Positions 49,269-59,720 of a stretch of DNA of 64,000 nt are shown in pieces (within the stretch, counting starts at the first letter, position 1; the number at the start of each line of letters is the position of its first letter). The DNA is from Steromphala cineraria (taxonomy: Eukaryota; Mollusca; Gastropoda; Trochida; Trochidae). The notes beneath the pieces are model-generated. The model searched no databases and had not been told where the DNA came from. It saw only the letters and a program-made list of their open reading frames with translations. The DNA is taken from assembly GCA_916613615.1 (NCBI GenBank), contig OU744725.1, forward strand, positions 59,156,575 to 59,220,574, read 5' to 3'. Position numbers and translations under genes: made by a program.

Positions 49269-51152
49269 ATTATTAAAAATAATAATAGTCCAGGGCTAGA
49301 TGGATTCCCCGTCGAATTTTTCAATTTTTTTTGGAAAGATATTAAAATCTGGGTTCATCGCTATGTTAAAGAAACGTTTACCAAGAACAATATGACAACG
49401 ACAATGAATAGAGGAGTGATCACTTGTATCCCTAAAACAGACAAAGACAGAAGACTTTTAAAAAACTGGCGTCCTATCTCTCTCCTTAATGTATTATATA
49501 AGATCATAAGCTCATGTATTACAAACAGACTTAAAACGACCCTTGATACCCTTATTCATGAAAACCAAACTGGTTTCATCCCAGGCCGCTGCATTACAGA
49601 AAATATTCGACTTTTATATGCCATTGTCTTCGAATCAAGAATTCTGACGAACTGGAAGAAACGAAATTTAACTTTGATAGGGAAGATAACGGTCATTAAA
49701 ACTTTGGCTCTATCTACTATAGTTCATATTCTTACTTCTCTTCCAAACCCTCCGAAAGATTTTGTTACAAATTTGAATAAAATATTCTTTAACTTTATAT
49801 GGAATGAAAAGAGGGACAAAATAAAACGTATTCATTTAATGCGAAAATATGAAGATGGCGGTCTCAGGATGGTTGATCTCAAAACGTTTATTGAATCATT
49901 AAAGATTTCTTGTTTAAAGAGATATGTTTCTAAACCACGTGGCTATTCCTTAGCTGGTTTTCCAATAAAACACGTTCTCACGTTAGGAGCGAATATCAAT
50001 CACAGATATAAAGTTGAGAACCCATTTTGGAAAGATTCACTGGACGCCTGGCATAGATATGAATGAAGACAGCATAAATGAAATACGTATGCAACCTCTC
50101 TGGCTAAATCACCAATTATCCAATCCAGATTTCATAATCAACAATTGGTTCAAACAAGGAATAATTCATATTAAAGATATTTGCAAAGGTAATGATTTTT
50201 GTTCATTTGCGGAACTAAAAACAAAATATAATGTTAAAGGTACAGTACTTGATCTGAACCAAGTCATCCTCAGTATCCCCAAAAAATGGAGACATGTTAT
50301 TCAAACAGTTGATCCATCCACCGTTAGACTTATCTCAATAGAATCCCCTTGGAATGATATTGTTAAACCTTCTAAAGGTTCAAGGTTATTTTAGGATAAG
50401 TTAACTGATGCTGCATGCAATCTTCCAAAAGCGTGTCTTAAATGGGATAACGAACTTAACGACCATATCAATTGGAGAACAATGTTTTTAGAATATCGAC
50501 AATCAACTAAAGACACAAAGTTATTAGAATTCCAATTCAAATTTATTCATAGAGCAATCTACACTAAAAAGGAATTGTTAAAAATGAAATTAGTGGATAA
50601 TGATATTTGTCCATATTGTGGTTCAAGTGAGAATATTTATCATGTATACGTTGAATGTCCAACTGTTAGAATCTTCTGGACCGAACTCACTGACCTGATC
50701 AAAAGAGTCCTCAACCAGACTGCAGAACTTTCAACTCACGATATATTATTCTGCGCCACCAATAACATCTTGTTGAATCATATGATATTGTTGGCAAAAC
50801 GTCATATCTATGTCATGAACATCAAAGGGTCCAAACCAAATATCAAGATCTATAAAGACATTTTAAAAGATGTCGCTCAAATTGAAAACCTTATCGCGAG
50901 GAAAAATCTGAATACGTTTTGTTTTGACAAAAAATGGAAGATTATTAGCAATGAATTGAACACTAGCTCCTGATATAATGCTTATACAAGATCTCCATGT
51001 TACTTTTTCTATATTGTGTTAGTCCCTCATGCTTGATTGTGAAATATGCCAAATGTATGTACATGTACAACACTTCTTATGTATGTCAAAATCCAAATCA
51101 ATCCCTACAATTTGTATCCAAATGAAGTGAATAAAAACATTTAAAAAAAAAA
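49269..51152 (+). mobile_element. L1/Tx1-type LINE remnant, 5' truncated, palm deleted
   Basis: The first frame (from 49236, stop at 50066) holds reverse-transcriptase blocks SPGLDGFPVEFF, NWRPISLLNVLYKI and NQTGFIPGRCITENI. It then jumps directly to thumb/connection sequence (LIGKITVIKTLALSTIVH), so the palm with its catalytic [FY]xDD is absent. A +1 shift near 50014-50066 moves coding to a second frame, broken by a TAG at 50392-50394, which resumes to 50973. The C-terminal zinc-knuckle-like motif CPYCGSSENIYHVYVEC is intact (C-x2-C-x7-H-x4-C). A poly-A run ends near 51154, and a 15 bp direct repeat (aactttattaaaagt) at 49254-49268 and 51153-51167 is a likely target-site duplication. The endonuclease and 5' region are missing. 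It cannot be autonomous. Confidence 0.85.
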
Positions 51153-51431
51153 AACTTTATTAAAAGTTGATCAAATGACATGTGTTTACAATTAAAAAGT
51201 ACTGACCTTTATTGCTGAAGATAAGTCACATAGAAAGTCAAAATTTAAAATTTCGCACCATAATAGGCCAAGGTACGTATATGCCCTTTTCAAAGTGGCT
51301 TTATTCCTATAAAACAATGTACAATTAATTACAATACTCTCCGTTGTGGCATTCAAGAATAATAGGCATTGAAGAATGTTTATTGGATATCGAATTTCTG
51401 TATTTATTCCAAGCGACGTTGCATTATAGAC

Positions 51432-51780
51432 TTTAAAGGGGCAGTAGCACGTTTTTAGATGGAATTTAAGGTGATGTCAGAAAAATTAAAATTCATGGTT
51501 ACAATTGAATGACAGCGTATTTAAACTAAATGGAGAAGTAATAGTTAAAAAAACAATGCGATTCCTTTTTCTTACACAAAATGAATTAAAGGTGTTCACA
51601 CAAAATGGCCGCCAACTGATTTTATGTGAATCTTCAAACTTTGTCCTCTGACTATGGATGATTGGCTTGTATAATGAGATTTTTGACACTGTCAAAATAA
51701 TACATTTAATATTAACTTACAATCATCAGTGAACAATTCAATGTATAAATTTATCAAAAAACGTGCTACTGCCCCTTTGA
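51432..51780. mobile_element. TTAA-flanked inverted-repeat element (family 1)
   Basis: Complete copy; right flank TTGA instead of TTAA, with a small interior deletion near 51550. Confidence 0.84.
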
Positions 51781-52410
51781 ACTTGCGTAACAACGACATT
51801 AGAATTGAAGTCGAAAAGATAACGTTTACAGAAAACAGAACAGCAAGTAAAGTCAAGTTTTACAAACTGTTCACCGGTACATAAAAACAGGACTTTACTT
51901 CTTAAAACAATCAAAAGGCTTGCTTGCTCCCTAAAAGGTGTTTGGATATTTTATGACGCTTCATTCACCTGCTACTCTAGTTGGTTTAGCAGAACTTATC
52001 AAACGAACAGTCTTGTACGTGTTAATAAACGTTACTTCTTTATCTTGTCCGAAATACAAACGGGAGTAAGCTTGGGATCGAAAGCCTAATAACTTTTAAA
52101 AAACACAAAATAAAGTGTCACACATGTAGACATAAATCGGACCAATGAGTGTCATATTTCTAGTGTGTAGGTGTATCATACCTTGATATATACGTCACTT
52201 TATTTCGACGAAACACGAATACGCCCAATCAAAATAAATTTATATCAACAGGTCTTTATATCACGTTCTTTATCAAATATAGAACTGCCGATCTAAATTT
52301 ATTTCAGATTGTATTAGGCCACTCACAAAGTATGTGATTACCGCAACCCTACGACGGCAGCAAACAGGACCCAATAATTCATTTTTTGTCGTGTAAATGC
52401 TTACTCAGAT

Positions 52411-52770
52411 CTTAAAGGAACAGTAGCACGTTTTTAGAACGAATATAATATGGTGTCAGGAAAATGAAAATAAATCATTGAAAGACATTGTATTTAAACT
52501 AAATGAAGCAGTAATAATTCAAATATGTAATGTAAAGTTCAGCCATGCGATTCGTTCTTCTTACACAAAATGAATTAAAGGTGTTCACACTAAAATGGCC
52601 ACCAAGGGACTTTATGTAAATCTTTATAACTTGTTCTCTGACTATGGATGATTGGTTTGTGTAATGCGATTTTTGACATTATCAAAATAATACATTTCCC
52701 ATTAACGTACAATAATCAGTAACAAATTGAAATATAAAAGTTTAAAAAAAACGTGCTACTGTCCCTTTAA
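52411..52770. mobile_element. TTAA-flanked inverted-repeat element (family 1)
   Basis: Complete copy with TTAA at both ends; the left terminus has AGGAACAG and the right CTGTCCCT, matching substitutions in the two arms. Confidence 0.83.
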
Positions 52771-53076
52771 ACTCTATTGCAATCTATAAATCCTTATCAT
52801 TGTATCATTTTAAAAAAACAATAAATTTGTTACACAAACAATGCAAACAGTATGTGATAACCGAAAAGCAATATGTTTCTTTATTGGTTTGCCTTCTGGC
52901 CAGTGTGATAAAAGATACTGGTGAAATGTATGAATTACCATATCGCATAGCCACTTAGTGGTATCAGGTAGCGTGGCCTAGATAACGAAAGATGAAAGTC
53001 TACCCAAAGGATGTTTGTGTGTTGAATATCTAACAATGGATATACCGTTATAAGAGGTAGGATTGTTTTTTAAATA

Positions 53077-53870
53077 CAAATTTTTACTTCGCTTGCATGT
53101 GTGACTTGTAACTTATGATTTCAATTAACATTTGAGTGTGTATAAGATTTGTTTTTTTGTATTCCACGATATCATATTTTTCCATCTTAAAAAAAGAGGA
53201 TGAAGTCGCATAGATCGTTATGAAGACATCTCAACGTGTGTCTGTGATACTTAGAGTATACCATACGAGTGCCAATGACAAATTTTTACTTCGCTTGCAT
53301 GTGTGACTTGTAACTTATGATTTCAATTAACATTTGACTGTATAAGATATGATTTTTTTTGTATTCCACGATATCATATTTTTCCATCTTTAAAAAAAGG
53401 ATGAAGCCGCATAGATCGTTATTAAGACATCTCAACGTGTGATACTTAGAGTATACAATACGAGTGCCAATGACAAATGTTTACTTCGCTTGCATGTGTG
53501 ACTTGTAAGTTGTGATTTCAATTAACATTTGACTGTATAAGATATGTTTTTTTTTGTATTCCACGATATCATATTTTTCCATCTTTAAAAAAAGGATGAA
53601 GCCGCATAGATCGTTTTTAAGACATCTCAACGTGTGATACTTAGAGTATACAATACGAGTGCCAATGAATTTTTTTTACATCGCTTGCATTGTGTGACTT
53701 GTAACTTATGATTTTAGTGTATTCATATGTTTTTGTATTGCATTTTCTTTTATTTTTCAATCTTAAAAAGAATGTAGTCGCATAGATGGTTAAGAAGACA
53801 TATCCACACGTGATTCGATAACGAACTGAACACAGAGAGACAAATGCTACTAAGAGTATATCATACGAGT
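53077..53870. repeat. Tandem array, ~197 bp unit, four copies
   Basis: TTACTTCGCTTGCATGTGTGAC recurs at about 53083, 53285, 53481 and (as ACATCGCTTGCATTGTGTGAC) 53677. Each unit includes ACGATATCATATTTTTCC, GCATAGATCGTT and ATACGAGTGCCAATG. The last unit end flows into the 77-codon frame at 53844. Confidence 0.88.
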
Positions 53871-54077
53871 GCCAATGGCATACTATGTTTACGACACGAG
53901 CGCTTAAATATTAGTCAGGAGCGAGATCGAGGGATAATCAGATATTTTGGCACGAGTGACGTTAACATAGTATACGTTGTCAACGACACGAACATGATAT
54001 ATTGTCTGCTACCGAAGTCGCAAAAAGATAACAATCAACACTACTTCCTTGTGGGCGGATTTCCTGCTAAACCGTAG
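53844..54077 (+). CDS. Possible small or partial coding frame beside the 197 bp array
   Basis: A 77-codon plus-strand frame, less AT-rich than its surroundings, begins MLLRVYHTSANGILCLRH and ends HYFLVGGFPAKP. I recognise no family. The first ten codons (TAAGAGTATATCATACGAGTGCC) are the same sequence that ends each unit of the 197 bp array, so the array may have grown out of the edge of this sequence. No promoter, splice site or poly-A signal is evident. It may be a genuine small gene, an exon relic, or a chance frame. Confidence 0.2.
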   Translation: MLLRVYHTSANGILCLRHERLNISQERDRGIIRYFGTSDVNIVYVVNDTNMIYCLLPKSQKDNNQHYFLVGGFPAKP

Positions 54078-54115
54078 ATACTGCAAACTGCAACGTTGAA
54101 TTAATTCATATTGGT

Positions 54116-54470
54116 CTTTTAAAGGGGCAGTAGCACGTTTTAGGGGGAATATAAGGTGATGTCAGTAAAATGAAATTTGTTTTTTTCCAATTGAAAGACA
54201 ATGTATCTAAGCTAAATGAAGCAGTAATAAATCAAATATATAATGTAGCCCGGCGAATCCTTTTTCTTACACAAAATGAATTAAAGGTGTTCACACAAAA
54301 ATGGCAGCCAATGAACTTTTTGTGAATCTTTATAATTTCTTCTCTGCCTATGGTTTGTGTAATGACATTTTTGACACTATCAAAATAATACAGTTAGCAT
54401 TAAAGTATAATTATCAGTGAAAAATTGAATATTTAAAATTTTCAAAAAAACGTGCTACTGCCCTTTTAAA
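54116..54470. mobile_element. TTAA-flanked inverted-repeat element (family 1)
   Basis: Complete copy, interior partly diverged, both inverted termini present, TTAA at the left and a slightly altered right end. Confidence 0.83.
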
Positions 54471-55223
54471 ACCTAAATACAGTGTGTACATAATAATTTC
54501 TAAATAACTTATATTGTACATTTTCTGAGTGTGTATCGATAGCAACATAGACATCATACTCATTATCTGTTTATTATTAATATTTGCGAGTGCGTGAGTG
54601 CATTATTAACAATTCAAGATGGTCGTAGTTCATTTCTGAGATATGTATCGATTCCATAATAAATCAATCCGTAATGTCCATTTTCACATATCTTATTGCA
54701 TCATGGAGGGTTTTACTACCAGGTGTATTTTACATGGATAATGTTTAATCTTATGCATTGTGATTTATATTTGTAACAGATTGAATCTGCCGAAAACATA
54801 TATCGCGTTTCAGATTCCTTCATGTTGTTTGTTTCCCATGAATGGTTATGTATCTTATTCATCTTGGGTTATTTTGGAGATTTGTTTTTACATTTGGACC
54901 TTTCAAGTGTTATCCATGTTCATGATGGTAAATACCTGTATTGAAAGTAAAAGATTGGATAGTACAAATTCACGTATCACTGAGAACCAGATTCCTTTCA
55001 TTTTAATATGCTTCTCAGGGATGTTTTTGTATCTAATTAACCCTTGTTCATATTGGAAGTTTATAAATATAGATGTATGACAAAACAAAACCACCCACGC
55101 ATTTTACAGGTTCTTTCAATTGTAGATAAAATATGTCAATTTGACAAAGTTCTTAAAACCGTCAAGAAGACATCCACTGTAAAGAATAAGCTGACAAGAC
55201 AATATCTGGATGACATCTTTTTC

Positions 55224-55588
55224 GTTAAAGGGGCAGTAGCACGTTTTTAGGGGGAATATAAGGTGATGTCAGGAAAATGAAAATTAATGGTTCCAATTGA
55301 AAGACAATGTATTTTAACTAAATGGAGCAGTAATAATTCAAATATATAACATAAAGTTTAGCCTTGCGATTCCTTTTTCTTACACAAAATGAATTAAAGG
55401 TGTTCACAAAAAATGGCCGCCAGTGGATTTTATGTGAATCTTCATACTTTGTCCTCTGACTATGGATGATTAGTTTGTGTAATGAGATTTTTGTCACTGT
55501 CAAAATAATACATTTAACATTTACTTACAATTATCAGTGAAAAATGTAAAATATAAAATTATCAAAAAACGTGCTACTGCCCCTTTAA
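55224..55588. mobile_element. TTAA-flanked inverted-repeat element (family 1)
   Basis: Complete copy, one of the least diverged in the window, with TTAA on both sides. Confidence 0.86.
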
Positions 55589-55817
55589 TTCCGAACCTTT
55601 TCTTGGTTATTTATTGCCTCCTCTTCAAGAAGTAGCCCAGAGACGTCGTGTCAAATGAAAAAAGAAGTTGTCATCAAAATATTGTCTTAACTAACTTCTA
55701 AAAGACCTAGAATAAATTCAATTCTTCCACAGTTTGTCCAATAAACATGAACACTAGCTTTTAATGTTACTCAAGAATCATATGCTGATGAATGGTATGT
55801 CATTGTTGGTATCAAAT

Positions 55818-55990
55818 CATATCATATCATAGGATATAGCGCGCATATCCTTCCACTCATGGTTGCTCAAGGCGTTTACATTGTTTCCCCTGGTTAATGG
55901 CATTCACCGTCCGATCATTTTTGCAATTCAACTCCCTGGGGAGTGTTCAACCGGCATCCATGTGTCGCTCAGGTTAGGGACCATTCTATG
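55818..55990 (-). repeat. Probable SINE/LINE tail fragment
   Basis: On the minus strand AGCAACCATGAGTGGAAGGA and GCGCGCTATATCC precede an (ATATG)n run (complement of 55818-55836 ATCATATCATATCATAGG). A GCGCTATAT motif before a microsatellite is typical of LINE and SINE 3' ends. The rest is not identifiable. Confidence 0.4.
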
Positions 55991-56609
55991 CCTCACTTGG
56001 TATGGAACATTGTTATATTTTTTAAAACCCACTATCTGCAATAGTATTTGTAGAAAACTGAAGCTTCACGATATATTAGCGCTCTCTTATTTGACAGAAA
56101 ACTTAACACACATTTCAAATACATATAAAATTTAATACTTATCCATTATAGTCACCACCACTTTCAGTAAAATACAATAAAGGATATTAATAGCATGGTG
56201 TATACATATTGCAGGAAAATTAAAATTACATTTGAGTCAGATGGTACCGAAATATGCTTGTAATCATAAAACCCAAAAGGGGCATCTAGATTTGAGAATT
56301 TAAGAAGACAAATGAACAAATGCACAGAAATACTGGGGAAATTATAAAATATAACCGTTCTTCACATAAAATATTCATATGCAAAGTGAGTACAAATATA
56401 TGAAATCTATTCATTCATGCATCTGATTTCAAAGAAAAAGCAATATAAATCATTTGGCATAATGTGTGTATAAATAATCACAGATTACATACTGACGATT
56501 GCAAGACACGAGTAACCGGAAATGGATGACACTTTGACATCAGGGATAAGGCAAGGAAATACTTTAGACCCAGTCTTTTTCCATGTACCCAGTAAAATTT
56601 TACTATCGG

Positions 56610-57032
56610 CTAGGATTCCGTTTCTGTGAGATTGAATACTTCCGGTTTGTAAGCCTCGTTCTGAGATTCCCTTCCGTTACTGCTTTGCGAAGAAGAGTCC
56701 TGTTTCTGTTCCTGTTCTGTCTCAAACTCTTTGTCGAATTTACTTCCGTCTCGTATAAGATGCCTTCTAACTGGGTCCCTGTATGGGTGGAGATGGTGCA
56801 CAAATGTTTCCCAGTTCACTTTGTCAAGTCCTATTTCTTTGATCATTGACATCTTCTTCTCAATGTACGACACAGGGTCCTCAGGCCTCTCCAGCATGAG
56901 GCAACTTAGAAGCCCTTCGAACATCTGTGGGATCTTGTGTGTCGCCAGATACTGCTTTGCATGTTCCCGCGTTGACGCCATGGCGGCAAATATATATCTC
57001 TCGTCTTGAGAACCCTTCTTCTGTCCAATGAC
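56610..57032 (-). CDS. AK5: AK5-like exon: RIIa/DPY-30-type N-terminal module
   Basis: The exon opens after a good acceptor (pyrimidine tract then CAG, exon first base 57032). Translation probably starts at 56981, where the context GCCGCCATGG is a perfect Kozak consensus. Residues about 5-62 (REHAKQYLATHKIPQMF ... RPEDPVSYIEKKM ... DKVNWETF) form the helical RIIa/DPY-30-like pattern and match, from memory, the N-terminal segment of human adenylate kinase 5, ahead of its two kinase domains. AK5 is a cytosolic nucleoside monophosphate kinase. No P-loop is encoded in this window. The frame runs 123 codons to a TAG at 56610-56612 and ends in a polar Glu/Gln/Ser tail. Either this is the last coding exon of a short protein, or splicing leaves earlier; the best internal donor is GGAA|GTAAAT with last exon base 56744, phase 1. 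The family match is strong; the exon end and the full gene are uncertain. Confidence 0.62.
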   Translation of the reverse strand, partial: VIGQKKGSQDERYIFAAMASTREHAKQYLATHKIPQMFEGLLSCLMLERPEDPVSYIEKKMSMIKEIGLDKVNWETFVHHLHPYRDPVRRHLIRDGSKFDKEFETEQEQKQDSSSQSSNGRESQNEAYKPEVFNLTETES

Positions 57033-57191
57033 CTGGAATGAAACAAAGTATCTTTATATCAGAAGTTCACCTTTAAGATATCATATGGCAAATAAACGTA
57101 TACATTAAGTACCTAAACTGATCCCCTTTGACAAGTAGGAACGGGGTAGGACATTTTGCGCTTAAGGAGAAAAGCGTACTGAAAAGCAATA

Positions 57192-59203
57192 CTTTAAAGG
57201 GGCAGTAGCATATTTTTGGATAATTCTATATTTAAAATTTTTCACTGATAATTGTAAGTTGATGCTAAATGTATTATTTTGACAGTGTCAAAAATCTCAT
57301 TACACAAGCCAATCATCCATAGTCCGAGGACAAAGTATGAAGATTCACATAAACATTCATTGGCGGGCAATTTGTACGAACACCTTTAATTCATTTTGTG
57401 TAAGAAAATGAAATTACATGGCTAAACTTTATGTTATATATTTGAATTATTACTGCTCCATTTAGTTTAAATACGTAACATGGCACGGAATGCAGAGAAA
57501 ACCTGGCGGAAATCCAAACTCGAAATCCATCGTCAAATGTATAGATACGCAAGAAACGCTGTTAATACAGCTTTAAAACGAGCAAAGCGGGAATATGTGT
57601 CTGACAACATCGACAAGAACAAACACAACTTCAAAGAACTTTTCAAGCTAATAAATAGCTTTCTCAAGAGACCTGCCCAAACCAACCTACCTGATCACAA
57701 CGACCCTAAAACTCTAGCTAATGACATCGCCTCTTTCTTCACAAACAAAATCGAGACCATAAGACAGTCACTTGAGCGGGACCAAAGTGAAGAAGAGCAC
57801 TTAACTACAGTTGACGAAGTATTCTGTGGAGAAACTCTGTCTTCATTCACTCCTCTAAACACGGACCAGTTGATGAAGATCGTACAAAATGCATCATCCA
57901 AGTCCTCAGGACTTGACCCTGTACCAACCTGGTTACTCAAGAGGATTCTATCCGCAGTCATTCATCCAATGCTGGATATTATCAACAGCTCACTGTCGAC
58001 TGCTGTAGTTCCTGGTGTGTTTAAAAAGGCTCAAGTTACCCCAGTTCTCAAGAAAGCTGGCTCAGATGTCAACAACTTAAAAAATTTCCGCCCCATTTCT
58101 AACTTGTCTTTCACTTCAAAATTCCTTGAGAAGATAGTGGCAGAGCAGCTTAAGGAACACCTACACAAGAACCATCTAGCGGAGTCATTCCAGTCAGCCT
58201 ACAAGAAAAGCCATAGTACGGAGACCGCTCTCCTGCGCGTCCAAAATGACATTCTAGTTGAATTTTTAACATTCGGATCTAAACAGCAGCTAAAAAAACT
58301 CTCCACCTCGACAACCCTCAACCTTGACAGCAATGAAGTGACTGCAACAGAGAAAGCCAGAAACTTAGGAGTGATTTTCGATTCAACTTTGACCTTGACT
58401 CCCCACTTAACAGCAATCAGCAAATCATGTTTTTATTCCATCTACAACATCAGCAAAATTCGCCACTTACTCGATCTCAATACAACCAAGCTCTTGATGC
58501 AGTGTCTAGTTACTTCTAAACTAGATTATTGCAACTCGCTCTACGCCAACTTGCCCCAGAATTCCATCAAGAAACTCCAGAAAATCCAAAACTCAGCTGC
58601 TAGATGCATTACTAAAATCCCCAAAACAAGTCACATCACTCCAGTCCTCAAATCTCTTCACTGGCTCCCCATCCCAGAGCGGATCACCTTCAAACTTGCA
58701 ACAATAGCTCATTCCTGTATTCACGACAGTTGCTTTCCAATCTACCTCCGTGACATTATCCCCTTGTACATACCCAGCCGCAGTCTACGTTCCTCCGACG
58801 AAATCCTATTCTGCCAGCAACGTTCGAAAACAGCAATGGGAGAAAGAGCATTCTGTAGGTGTGCACCTGCCATATGGAACTCACTCCCACAACACATCCG
58901 GCAAACAGAATCGAAAGAGACCTTCAAGAGAATACTAAAAACTTTCCTGTTCACCAAATCTCATGCCTGACTGTTCCAGTCTCCTCATTTGTTTTAAACC
59001 TGACTTTGTAAATAGTGTATATACATGGTAGCGCCAGTGAGCAACCTCTTGGATGGATACGAGGCGCTTTATAAATTAATTATTATTATTATTATTAACA
59101 TTGTCTTTCAATTGGAACCATTAATTTTCATTTTCCTGACATCACCTGATATTCCCTCTAAAAACCAATGAGATTGCCTAAAAACGTGCTACTGCCCCTT
59201 TAA
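57192..59203. mobile_element. TTAA-flanked inverted-repeat element, copy split by LINE
   Basis: The left terminus TTAAAGGGGCAGTAGCA and right terminus CGTGCTACTGCCCCTTTAA are both present. The interior follows the family up to TTTAGTTTAAATAC at 57474 and resumes at the CATTGTCTTTCAATTGG block just after the LINE tail. A second patch near 59165 (AATGAGATTGCCTA) departs from the family. Confidence 0.85.
57475..59096 (+). mobile_element. L2/CR1-type LINE remnant nested in a TTAA element
   Basis: A single 496-codon frame (57480-58970) contains the pre-RT basic region and the RT blocks SSGLDPVPTWLLK, NFRPISNLSFTSKFLEKIV and SAYKKSHSTETALLRVQ. After VQNDIL it passes directly into NLGVIFDSTLTLTPHL, LDYCNSLYANLP, TPVLKSLHWLPI and PAIWNSLPQHIR. 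The palm containing the catalytic aspartates is missing, yet the frame is kept. The endonuclease domain is absent (5' truncation). The 3' end has the GGCGCTTTATAAAT motif and an (ATT)n tail typical of this group. The copy sits inside the TTAA element whose two halves lie at 57192-57474 and 59097-59203. A short TAACAT occurs at both junctions. Confidence 0.85.
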
Positions 59204-59681
59204 TGATGCCTTTTATCATGGTAAAAGGAGGACGGACATTTGTTGGTCTATTGGAGAAACATATATGATTTATTGATGCAAACACATGCAAAGATGCGCA
59301 GAGCCTTGACAAACAATACCAGACATTTATAAGAACAGTATTACATTGCTTGTGTTAATACTGCACGCAAAAAAAGTTTTGCTAAGCCTTTGATGATACA
59401 AGACAGGATGTAAATTCTCTATAACACTGGCCTGGATACTTTTGATGGACAACTAGAAACACTTCAAATTGAAGATCATAACAGTACACGCCTCTTCACC
59501 TAAGGAAACCCCAACCAAAATCTGAAGTTCCGTTCAATGTTCTGATCAGTTGAACGATTTCTTTATGAGCATGGAATAAGTTACAATACAGGCTTCAATA
59601 ACTAAACATTGAATAACTTAAGTCGTACATACGTTTCACGAACTAGCAACTATGATCACCGTCATTATACAGAAACCTTAC

Positions 59682-59720
59682 CTGTTGTGCGATGTTGAAC
59701 AAATGAGAACCTTTAAAACA
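59682..59720 (-). other. Candidate 5'UTR exon end upstream of the AK5-like exon
   Basis: A strong donor, ACAACAG|GTAAGG, lies on the minus strand with last exon base 59682, about 2.65 kb upstream of the AK5-like acceptor at 57032. That acceptor needs an upstream exon, and this is the best donor I noticed in the interval. The 5' boundary is unknown, so the end coordinate is only a placeholder. No coding frame is claimed. Confidence 0.22.

Noticed and set aside
54760..55080. 106-codon hydrophobic plus frame
   Set aside because: AT-rich DNA readily gives Phe/Ile/Leu-rich frames; no domain, start context or splice evidence.
56583..57009. Plus-strand frames overlapping the AK5-like exon
   Set aside because: Antisense shadows of the RIIa-encoding exon, which has the Kozak start and the family match.
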